Shown here: piece after piece, positions 1 through 6,735 of the stretch
Layout: every line of letters begins with the position of its first letter
How positions within the stretch are numbered: position 1 is the first letter of the stretch
Assembly (NCBI GenBank): GCA_900546675.1
Contig: URDQ01000018.1
Coordinates: 1-28,538 of the forward strand
Direction of reading: 5' to 3'
From: an uncultured Porphyromonas sp.
Lineage (GTDB): Bacteria > Bacteroidota > Bacteroidia > Bacteroidales > Porphyromonadaceae
DNA: 28,538 bases
The notes under the pieces: model-generated
What the model saw: the letters and a program-made list of their open reading frames with translations, nothing else
What the model was told of the DNA's origin: nothing
Databases searched by the model: none
Translations under genes and position numbers: made by a program

Positions 1-83
1 TAGGGTGCGATCCATTTTTTGTAGGTATGAGTTGCATTTACTAATTGAATATACGAGGTTAGATCCTAGTTCTAGTAGATCTG

Positions 84-112
84 GTGGCACTAGTATCCCT
101 AGTGGCACTAGT
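84..112. repeat. Short direct repeat with embedded palindrome
   Basis: GTGGCACTAGT occurs at 84-94 and again at 102-112, an 18-base period. The second copy is part of a perfect 12-base palindrome, GGCACTAGTGCC, at 104-115. The repeat lies beyond the 3' end of cbiA, which reads on the minus strand. No T-run follows on either strand, so it does not look like an ordinary intrinsic terminator. It may be a low-complexity intergenic spacer or a protein-binding site. Confidence 0.6.
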
Positions 113-127
113 GCCTCTAGCTAAAAG

Positions 128-151
128 CCAACAGCTAATGACCAACAGCTA
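128..151. repeat. Tandem CCAACAGCTA repeat at the end of cbiA
   Basis: CCAACAGCTA occurs at 128-137 and 142-151 with a 14-base period. The second copy runs into the stop codon of cbiA (149-151). No gene is seen in 1-148, which holds only this repeat and the one at 84-112. Confidence 0.5.
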
Positions 152-1450
152 TAGTAGTTGCGCCAGAAGCTCCTCGCTAAGGGCTAGATGCGTGTAGGTA
201 GCATAGCAGCGGCCCATATGCCACAGCGCAGTCGCCACGGGATCGCCCCACGCATTGAACTGCTGCGCAAGCGAGGGGAGCGGATCGAGGATGCGGGAGT
301 AGTGAAACTCGTGTCCACGTACCGCCACGCCCGCTATCTCGAGCTGTCGATAGCCGAGTGCTAGCCTGCGCTGCTGCATCGTAGCGGTCTGCTGTAGCGC
401 ACCCACGAGCGAATAGCGGGTACCCTCCTCGTCGACAATCGCTTCGCAGAGAAGGAGCATTCCCCCGCCCTCAGCAAGCATCGCGCCGCCCCCACGGATG
501 TAGTCACGGAGGCTGTCGAGCATTGACCTATTGGCTGACAGTTGCTCTAGATGTAGCTCGGGATAACCTCCAGGGAGATAGACGAAGTCACTCGGCGGTA
601 GTGAGCTGTCAGAAAGCGGACTGAAGTAAGTCACCTCGCCCCACTGCTCTAGCTGGCGCACATTCTCCTGGTAGAGGAAGTTGAAAGCGTCGTCACGAGC
701 CACGGCTATGCGACGAGGAGCTGACGAAGAGTTCTTTTGCAGCGTGGGAGCCTTGTGGGGCTGTTTCTTTCGCTCTGAGGAGATGGCTAGGAGGCGATCA
801 ATGTCTAGATGTTGCTCTAAGAGGTCGGCCACCTGATCGGCATAGCGGTCTATCTGCGCCAAGTCGTCAACGTCTAGTCCTAGGTAGCGACTGGGGATGG
901 AGATATCGTCGACACGCGGCAGCGAACCCAGTACAGGCACGCCCGCATCTGTGGCAGCTTGTGTGAGATAGGTCAAGTGACGCTCTGAGGAGACTTTATT
1001 GAAGATGACTCCCGCTATCCGAATCCTAGGGTCAAAGTGCTGCAACCCGTAGAGTAGCGGAGCCACCGTGTAGGCCATCGAGCGAGGTGTCACGACCAGC
1101 ACGACTGGTAGGTCTAGGAGCCGAGCAATGTCGGCCGCGGAACCTTTGTCCCGATCGTAACCATCGAAGAGACCCATCACACCCTCCACAACAACCGCCT
1201 GAGCGTCCTGACTATAATGGTCGTAGAGCGCCTGTACGCGCTCGGCGCCGTACATAAAGAGATCCAGATTGACCGCTGGACGACCTGTCGCCACGCTGTG
1301 TAGCTTAGGATCTACATAGTCGGGACCGCATTTGAAGGCTTGAGTGGCTAGTCCACGACGTGTGTAAGCCCGGAGGAGTCCCATAGTGAGTGTGCTTTTG
1401 CCACTCTCGGAGAGGGGCGCTGCGATGAGGAGGGAGGGAAGAGATGTCAT
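149..1450 (-). CDS. cbiA: Cobyrinate a,c-diamide synthase (CbiA), glutaminase cysteine replaced by glycine
   Basis: CbiA amidates the a and c side chains of cob(II)yrinate, using ATP and ammonia normally released from glutamine. The 433-residue length fits the family. The N-terminal dethiobiotin-synthetase-like ATPase half shows a P-loop (SESGKST, near residue 15) and FKCGPDYVDP. The C-terminal class I amidotransferase half shows LPGGYPE, GHEFHYS and a late histidine (ATYTHL). The nucleophile elbow, normally AECGG, reads AEGGGM: residue 328 is Gly (codon 467-469, minus strand). The nearest cysteine is seven residues downstream in LLLCEA and not in the elbow. The rest of the frame is intact, so the enzyme may use free ammonia or be impaired. 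It is the last gene of the operon, 10 bases after the CbiJ-CbiD fusion. Family assignment is firm; the consequence of the substitution is inferred. Confidence 0.93.
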   Translation of the reverse strand: MTSLPSLLIAAPLSESGKSTLTMGLLRAYTRRGLATQAFKCGPDYVDPKLHSVATGRPAVNLDLFMYGAERVQALYDHYSQDAQAVVVEGVMGLFDGYDRDKGSAADIARLLDLPVVLVVTPRSMAYTVAPLLYGLQHFDPRIRIAGVIFNKVSSERHLTYLTQAATDAGVPVLGSLPRVDDISIPSRYLGLDVDDLAQIDRYADQVADLLEQHLDIDRLLAISSERKKQPHKAPTLQKNSSSAPRRIAVARDDAFNFLYQENVRQLEQWGEVTYFSPLSDSSLPPSDFVYLPGGYPELHLEQLSANRSMLDSLRDYIRGGGAMLAEGGGMLLLCEAIVDEEGTRYSLVGALQQTATMQQRRLALGYRQLEIAGVAVRGHEFHYSRILDPLPSLAQQFNAWGDPVATALWHMGRCYATYTHLALSEELLAQLL

Positions 1451-1460
1451 AAGTGAGTGA

Positions 1461-3254
1461 CTAAAGTTGAGAGTCGGGAATAAGGAGCACCTCGAGCTGT
1501 GCAGAGGGAACGAGTGGCTTGCAGACCTGATAGCAGTGATCGACGATGCTCTGGTAGAGCGGGTGCGTGCCGTCGGGGAAGATCTGCCACAATTCGCGGG
1601 CTAGCGTCATCTCGCTGATCTGTTGCTTCTGCGCTTCGCTTGCTCCAGAGGCAGAGGCGAGGGCGGTGATGAAGGCTTTGTTCATCACCACCTTCTTGCT
1701 ATGTGTGTCCAGTTCGCCAGCCGCTAGTTTGACCGCTTTGCCAATCATAATGCCGAGGGTGATTTGCGGGAAACCCAGTTCGTCGGTAAGGCTGAGCGTT
1801 TCTCCTATGAAGTTGCCATACTGAACGAAAGCGTTGGCGGGGAGGTCGGGAAAGCGTCCCTTGAGGTAACGCTCGCTACGTCCGCCTGAGTTAAGCACAA
1901 GATGCTTGCCGTAGACCGACTTGCTCACCTCCAGCTCACGACGTATCGACTCGACAAAGGCTTCGCTTGAATAGGGTCGCACGACCCCTGTGGTGCCGAG
2001 GATAGAGATGCCGTCTAGGATGCCGAGCCGTGGATTGAAGGTGCTGTGGGCGAGCCGTCGTCCCTCGGGGACGGAGATGGTTAGGTCGATGCCCACTTGG
2101 GAGAGGTCGACCAAGGCACCGAGTGCTTGGCGCATCATCTGACGCGGGACGGGGTTAACGGCAGGTTCTCCAACATCTAGTCCGATACCAGGAAGGGTAA
2201 CTCGCCCTACCCCTTCGCCCTGAAGGAAGGCAACCCCGCTGTGAGCCTGCGTAAGAGACAAGTCAGCAACGATCTCTGCGCCATCGGTTACGTCAGGGTC
2301 GCTGCCAGCATCCTTGACTGCAACTGCTCGAGCGCCTTGTGCGGTTAGTTCAGTTTGTTGGATCGGAAAAGGAATCCGCTCACCCTGAGGGAGGGTCACC
2401 ATCACCTCGCTGTAAGACTCCTCGTTGAGCAGTGTAAGCAGGGCGGCTGTCGCAGCTGCCGTGGCGGTGGTGCCAGTTGTCAAGCCGATACGCTGCGGGA
2501 AGAAGTCGCTCCCCAGCAGTCTCTCTATGGAGCGACGAAGCCCTACGGGTCCCTCGACGGTAACGGTAGCCGGATAAGGGATCTGTGGTCTTCGGATGAC
2601 CAGCACGGTGATGCCGAGTGCGAGTGCCTCCTCCACTTTTGCTGCGAAGCCACTCGTTTCGCCACTCTCCTTGAGCAGGATCATATCTGGTTGTAGTGAA
2701 GCAAAGAGCTTTTGGTCACACTGCTCCTTGTCGTAGTAGACCAGTCGCTCTGGTGGAAAGTCGCTCTGCCGTAGTCGTTCCTCGGTCTCAGTGATCGGCA
2801 TCACCCGCAGATAGGTCTCGTGCTTCGTCCAGTAGGCTCTCAGTCGCTCGACGGAGTTAACGCCCGTCAGGGCAAGCAGGCGCTGAGGCTGATGCTTGAG
2901 GAGATACTGCAGCGCAGCGTCAAAGGAGTCTAGCAGTACGACCGAAGCGGGTAGAACGGGGAAGGTACGCTCGTAGCGTATCACAGGAAGCTGCAGACGA
3001 GACACGCAGTGTGCCACGCTCTGATGCACGCCCATAGCGAAGGGGTGCGCCGCATCTACGACGAGAGCGACCTCCCGCTCTGTGCAGAAGTGCGCCATCT
3101 CCTCACCATTCATCCCGCCCTCTAGGCGAATCCCGTGGTGCATCGAGAGCTCTTGCGAAGCGCCTCTTGTGGAGTAGTAAAAAGGTTTGCCCGCCTCCTC
3201 ACATACTTCGAGCGCTTTGCGCCCTTCTGTGGTTCCTCCGATGATTAGGATCAT
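1461..3254 (-). CDS. cbiJD: Fused precorrin-6A reductase (CbiJ) / cobalt-precorrin-5B C1-methyltransferase (CbiD)
   Basis: Two anaerobic cobalamin-ring enzymes in one 597-residue chain. Residues 1 to about 248 are CbiJ/CobK-like: an opening nucleotide-binding motif ILIIGGTTEG, then DAAHPFA and ALTGVNSVERL. This half reduces cobalt-precorrin-6A with NAD(P)H. Residues from about 256 are CbiD: IGLTTGTTATAAATAA, DPDVTDGAEI, GNFIGETL and GKAVKLAAGELDTHSK. This half methylates C1 and releases the C2 unit in ring contraction. The usual TTGTC cysteine reads TTGTT. The enzymes act close together in the pathway, so fusion is sensible. The start ATG overlaps the stop of the upstream ATPase as ATGA, indicating translational coupling. 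The two halves are clear; the joint symbol is descriptive. Confidence 0.92.
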   Translation of the reverse strand: MILIIGGTTEGRKALEVCEEAGKPFYYSTRGASQELSMHHGIRLEGGMNGEEMAHFCTEREVALVVDAAHPFAMGVHQSVAHCVSRLQLPVIRYERTFPVLPASVVLLDSFDAALQYLLKHQPQRLLALTGVNSVERLRAYWTKHETYLRVMPITETEERLRQSDFPPERLVYYDKEQCDQKLFASLQPDMILLKESGETSGFAAKVEEALALGITVLVIRRPQIPYPATVTVEGPVGLRRSIERLLGSDFFPQRIGLTTGTTATAAATAALLTLLNEESYSEVMVTLPQGERIPFPIQQTELTAQGARAVAVKDAGSDPDVTDGAEIVADLSLTQAHSGVAFLQGEGVGRVTLPGIGLDVGEPAVNPVPRQMMRQALGALVDLSQVGIDLTISVPEGRRLAHSTFNPRLGILDGISILGTTGVVRPYSSEAFVESIRRELEVSKSVYGKHLVLNSGGRSERYLKGRFPDLPANAFVQYGNFIGETLSLTDELGFPQITLGIMIGKAVKLAAGELDTHSKKVVMNKAFITALASASGASEAQKQQISEMTLARELWQIFPDGTHPLYQSIVDHCYQVCKPLVPSAQLEVLLIPDSQL

Positions 3255-4048
3255 ACCTTTGAGGCGTGGATAGAGAAGTGTAGTGTCTCGGGATCGAAGT
3301 CAATCCCCTTTGCTGCGAAGTAGTTCGGCAAAGTGCCGTCATCAGCGAGAGCCTTCGGTGGACCCATATGTAGCTTGTGGTCATCATCGAGGAGCCACAC
3401 CTGATCGGCTATCTGGAGAGCTAGCTCTAGGTCGTGCGTGGAGAGGAATATCGTCTTGTGCGCCTCACGAGACAAGCGAAGAAGGATCTGGAGCATGTCT
3501 ACCTTCGAGGGAAAGTCTAGGAAGGCTGTCGGCTCGTCTAGTAGTATGATAGGCGTCTCCTGAGCCAGAGCCTTGGCGATCATCACCTTCTGACGCTCAC
3601 CGTCACTGAGCGAGTCGATCATTCGTTTTGCCAGAGGCTGTATGCCGACTAGCTCTATCGCCTCATCGACCACCTGTCGGTTGCTCTCGTTCATCTGTCC
3701 CCAGAAGCCCGTGTAGAGGCTCCGCCCGAGAGCGATCATCTCGTAAGCAGTCATATTGCTCATGATCAGTCGCTCCGTTAGCACGACGCTGATTCGCTGC
3801 GCCAGTTCTTTGGCGGCATACTGCTGTATCTCCTTACCTTCGACTAGTAAGGCACCATCGAGCTTCGGCTGAAAGGCGGCGATCGTCCGGAGCAGCGTCG
3901 ACTTGCCCACACCATTTGACCCAATGAGACAGGTGAGCTGTCCCGACCAAATGGTAGCATTGAGCTGGCTCGCCACGACGCGCGTGCGCTTCATTTGGCG
4001 ATATCCTATCGAAAGGTCACAAAGCTCTATCGTTGCGTGGCTAGTCAT
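3251..4048 (-). CDS. ABC transporter ATP-binding protein, FecE/BtuD/FhuC type
   Basis: Cytoplasmic ATPase that powers the permease encoded just upstream. It shows Walker A GSNGVGKSTLL, the signature LSDGERQKVMIAKAL, Walker B IILLDEPTAFLD and the switch histidine in STHDLELAL, the order expected for iron-chelate/B12 importers. The frame is open from 4081, but I place the start at ATG 4048. This leaves the domain beginning IELCDLSIGY with a short lead, sits 4 bases after the permease stop, and has a GAGAGGAA purine-rich stretch upstream. A start at 4081 would overlap the permease by 29 bases and add 11 poorly conserved-looking residues. The 3' end overlaps cbiJD by 4 bases. The substrate (corrinoid, haem or ferric chelate) cannot be read from this subunit. 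Confidence 0.9.
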   Translation of the reverse strand: MTSHATIELCDLSIGYRQMKRTRVVASQLNATIWSGQLTCLIGSNGVGKSTLLRTIAAFQPKLDGALLVEGKEIQQYAAKELAQRISVVLTERLIMSNMTAYEMIALGRSLYTGFWGQMNESNRQVVDEAIELVGIQPLAKRMIDSLSDGERQKVMIAKALAQETPIILLDEPTAFLDFPSKVDMLQILLRLSREAHKTIFLSTHDLELALQIADQVWLLDDDHKLHMGPPKALADDGTLPNYFAAKGIDFDPETLHFSIHASKV

Positions 4049-4052
4049 ACGA

Positions 4053-5087
4053 TTACAGTTCCTCTCTACGTCGTTTGTCAAATAGTACCCAGATCACGAT
4101 CGGAGCACCTATGAGCGCCGTCACCGAGTTGATCGGTAGCGCACCCTCCATACCTGGCATACGGGCGATTAGGTTACAGCATAGAGCTAGGAGAGCTCCG
4201 ACGAGCGTCACCGCAGGCATCAGTATGAGGTGATTGGAAGTAGCAAAGATAGTGCGACAGAGATGCGGTACCGCCAGTCCTATGAAGACGATCGGACCGC
4301 AGTAAGCAGTCACGATAGCGGTCAGCAGACAGGCCGAGAAGATGACCAGATGGCGAGCCCGACCGTAGTTCAGACCAAGGCTACGGGCGTAGTTCTCCCC
4401 GAGGAGCATCAAGTTAAGCACCTTGATCAGCAGGAAGGAGAGCGGTATCAGCACCAGCATAATGATGACAAAGGTAGTCACCTGATCGCCACTCACCTTC
4501 GCAAAGCTTCCCAAACCCCAGATCACATAGCTACGTACATCCTCATCGTTGCTAAAGAACTTGAGCACACCGATGATTGCATTCGCTATGTAGCCGATCA
4601 TCACACCCATGATCAGTAGCACCACATTGCTTCGGACACGCTGCGCCATCGTCATGATGATCGACATCACGAGGAGCGCACCGAGGAGCGCAGCCACCGA
4701 GACCGCCATCTCTCCCACGAAGCCCATTCGCACAAGTGCCTTCTGGCTAATGCTCCCCGAGAGGAGGATAAAGGTCGCCACACCTAGGCTAGCTCCCGAG
4801 CTAATACCCAGCTCCGAAGGACCCGCCAGCGGATTGCGAAAGACCGTCTGCATCTGCAGACCACTGATCGACAGCCCCGCACCCGCCACCAGTGCCGTGA
4901 TCGTCTGCGGGTAGCGACTCTTCCAGATGATGTTGCGCCAGATCTCATTACCCTCACCGTCACGCCCGAAGAGGATGCGCACCACCTCATCAAAGGGGAT
5001 AGCGATCGTCCCCAGCGACAGATTGAGGACAAAGAACACTATAATAAGGACACCTATAATTGTAAAGGCTATAACTGGACGTCGCAT
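4053..5087 (-). CDS. ABC transporter permease, FecCD/BtuC family
   Basis: Inner-membrane permease of an iron-chelate or vitamin B12 importer. The 344 residues are mostly hydrophobic with about ten predicted membrane segments, starting with FTIIGVLIIVFFVLNL. Family hallmarks are LRMP-like NPLAGPSELGISSGA near residues 85-100, and GLAVPHLCRTI near residue 270, the coupling-helix region that docks the ATPase. A strong purine stretch (GGGGGAAAG) lies just before ATG 5087, supporting this start. It sits 16 bases after the binding-protein gene and is followed by the ATPase, giving a complete importer. Linkage to cbiJD and cbiA favours a corrinoid or cobalt-related substrate, but haem or siderophore transport is also possible. 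Confidence 0.92.
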   Translation of the reverse strand: MRRPVIAFTIIGVLIIVFFVLNLSLGTIAIPFDEVVRILFGRDGEGNEIWRNIIWKSRYPQTITALVAGAGLSISGLQMQTVFRNPLAGPSELGISSGASLGVATFILLSGSISQKALVRMGFVGEMAVSVAALLGALLVMSIIMTMAQRVRSNVVLLIMGVMIGYIANAIIGVLKFFSNDEDVRSYVIWGLGSFAKVSGDQVTTFVIIMLVLIPLSFLLIKVLNLMLLGENYARSLGLNYGRARHLVIFSACLLTAIVTAYCGPIVFIGLAVPHLCRTIFATSNHLILMPAVTLVGALLALCCNLIARMPGMEGALPINSVTALIGAPIVIWVLFDKRRREEL

Positions 5088-5103
5088 AGCTTTCCCCCTT
5101 TCC

Positions 5104-6264
5104 TTAGTGGGTTAATATCGAGTAAAAGACCGGCTCGTGATCTGGAAGCAACTGCGGGTGAAAGGCGTGGATCAAGTCCGCCAAGACCACCTCAGGCTCC
5201 ACGGGCGACAATTCGTAGAAAGGTCTCTCCCGCAGATTGCAGTACAGCACCCGCTTATCCCGATAAGCCTTGAAGTCTCGGTAGCGAGCATCCGTTTTGC
5301 CCAGCACATCATAGGAGAAGGCTCCATCGTAGCTATTTGCAATGCGCCAATAGTCCGCATCGGCCGCCTGAGCATAGACCGTCTCAAAGTCAACGTAGAA
5401 GCCTCCCGACTCCTTATCGTCTGCCATAAAGTAGTCCGCACCAGCATCCTCAAAAAGGTGAGCCAAGTAACTCGCACCACCCACCACATACCAATTACCA
5501 CCGTGCAGCTCACCGCTAAGCACCTTCGGGTGCGTCAGATCATCGGTGATCAAAGCTTGTAGCTCGTGGTAACGCTCCTCTATCGTGCTAAAGAGCGTCT
5601 CCGCACGCTCCTCCATACCGAGCAGTAGTGCCGTAAACTTAATCCACTCAGCCTGCCCCAAAGGCGAAGTCTCCTTGTACCCAAGGAAGGTAATCAGCGG
5701 TATGTCTAGCTGCTTGATTACATCGTAGCCACCACGCTTGAAGGGACTCACTAGGATAATGTCTGGCTGTAGCGTCATAATGAGTTCGCTGTCGAAGTTG
5801 CCCTCGATGCCAATCCGCTTAGCCTCGCCCGAAGCTAATCGCGACTGCATCTCCTCGTTGAAGAGGAAGCGCGTACTCGGCATACCCACGACACGATCCA
5901 CCGCATCGAGCTTGATAAAGTTTGATAGCTGTAGCGTCGTCATCACGATGACACGACGTACTGGTGTCTCGATCATAGTGTAGCCCTTAGGTACCTCAGC
6001 AGCCAGCTCCTGCGCCTGCTCACGAGGCACCAAAGCGTAGTGATACACCTCGCTGCTATCATGCGTCGGGTCGGAGATAGTGACCAGCGTCACCGCACCA
6101 GTATGCTCTATCTGTAGCCCCTCGGCATAGCGTATCGAAGCAGTGCTATCAATCTCTGTGCGCCCCGTAGTACCCTCGTCTGAGTGTCCCTTGCCACACG
6201 AGACCAGCAGCAGGGAGAGCACCCAGCAGCTCAGCAAATATCTCACACAGCGTAATCTGTCCAT
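5104..6264 (-). CDS. Periplasmic substrate-binding lipoprotein (BtuF/FepB-like)
   Basis: Captures the substrate outside the inner membrane and hands it to the permease. The N-terminus has basic residues, a hydrophobic core and a lipobox (LLLVSC), so it is a lipoprotein. The middle contains RRVIVMTTLQLSNFIKLDAVDRVVGM and LQPDIILVSPF, typical of cluster A binding proteins. The frame extends to a GTG at 6285, but a promoter -7 box at 6288-6295 would put the transcript start at about 6280, so the ATG at 6264 after AGAAG is the credible start (386 residues). First gene of the five-gene operon. No cobalamin-riboswitch B12 box is visible upstream, and the leader would be too short for one. The chemical nature of the substrate is unresolved. 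Confidence 0.88.
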   Translation of the reverse strand: MDRLRCVRYLLSCWVLSLLLVSCGKGHSDEGTTGRTEIDSTASIRYAEGLQIEHTGAVTLVTISDPTHDSSEVYHYALVPREQAQELAAEVPKGYTMIETPVRRVIVMTTLQLSNFIKLDAVDRVVGMPSTRFLFNEEMQSRLASGEAKRIGIEGNFDSELIMTLQPDIILVSPFKRGGYDVIKQLDIPLITFLGYKETSPLGQAEWIKFTALLLGMEERAETLFSTIEERYHELQALITDDLTHPKVLSGELHGGNWYVVGGASYLAHLFEDAGADYFMADDKESGGFYVDFETVYAQAADADYWRIANSYDGAFSYDVLGKTDARYRDFKAYRDKRVLYCNLRERPFYELSPVEPEVVLADLIHAFHPQLLPDHEPVFYSILTH

Positions 6265-6287
6265 CTTCTTATCGATCTGTTGCACTG

Positions 6288-6295
6288 CAAAGATA
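6288..6295 (-). promoter_or_regulatory. Bacteroidetes -7 promoter element for the transporter/cobalamin operon
   Basis: On the minus strand this reads TATCTTTG, matching the TAnnTTTG -7 element used by the Bacteroidetes primary sigma factor. It lies 23 bases upstream of the chosen ATG at 6264. No convincing TTTG -33 box is seen at the usual 19-21 base spacing. Confidence 0.6.
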
Positions 6296-6385
6296 CAGAA
6301 ACGATTCGTCTCGGTGCTCTACTTCCCCACCCCAATCATAAGGACTCTCTAGATTTCGTTGACGAGTCTAACAATGTTTACCTGC

Positions 6386-6423
6386 ATCTCCACGTGGAAA
6401 ATCTCAAATGTCCACGTGGAGAT
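6386..6423 (+). repeat. Terminator-like inverted repeat with CACGTG arms
   Basis: Arms ATCTCCACGTGGA (6386-6398) and TCCACGTGGAGAT (6411-6423) are perfect 13-base complements around a 12-base loop. TTTTTAT follows at 6424-6430, so the shape on the plus strand is that of an intrinsic terminator. Each arm contains the self-palindrome TCCACGTGGA. No plus-strand gene lies just upstream, so termination of a known transcript is not an obvious role. Confidence 0.75.
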
Positions 6424-6428
6424 TTTTT

Positions 6429-6510
6429 ATTCTCCACGTAGGCGAGAAATAAAACTTCGGAGGAATCAAATGAAACTTCGGAGGAAACGTTTCTCGCCTA
6501 CGTGGAGAAT
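6429..6510. repeat. 21-base perfect inverted repeat enclosing a tandem direct repeat
   Basis: Arms at 6429-6449 and 6490-6510 are perfect 21-base reverse complements; each includes CTCCACGTAGGCGAGAAA or its complement. The 40-base loop carries AAACTTCGGAGGAA twice (6452-6465 and 6473-6486, period 21). A third, imperfect pair follows at 6519-6552 (CCTCCGTGG and CACGTGGAGG). With the hairpin at 6386 this gives six CCACGTGG-like half-sites in about 170 bases. The 6265-6735 interval otherwise holds only promoters; an open frame across 6359-6778 has repeat-derived, unconvincing composition. Confidence 0.8.
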
Positions 6511-6637
6511 TTTCATTTCCTCCGTGGCGATTTTCGATTCTTCACGTGGAGGTCGCACTTTTGCAAGAGGCTTGACTAAATTTCGCCTACACGCTCTGTC
6601 ATCGGGTAGGATTATCTTCTTCATAAGTATTTTTATT

Positions 6638-6645
6638 TATCTTTG
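6638..6645 (+). promoter_or_regulatory. -7 promoter element for the surface-protein operon
   Basis: TATCTTTG matches the Bacteroidetes TAnnTTTG -7 element. It would start a transcript near 6651 with an untranslated leader of about 85 bases before ATG 6736. A clear -33 TTTG is not seen. It lies downstream of the inverted repeats, so those would not be part of this transcript. Confidence 0.55.
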
Positions 6646-6735
6646 TTCGCAGAGTTCTTTTAGATTAAATGTCTCAAAGATCACAATGGTAGCTTCTAGA
6701 GAGCATTCGACCAATCAAACATTTAGACTAAATAT

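Noticed and set aside
1567..2696. Plus-strand open frames opposite cbiJD
   Set aside because: Antisense shadows of a well-supported conserved gene, with no recognisable domains.
6429..6510. Possible CRISPR array or insertion-sequence ends
   Set aside because: Only two direct-repeat copies with a 21-base period and no spacers; no transposase or cas gene nearby.
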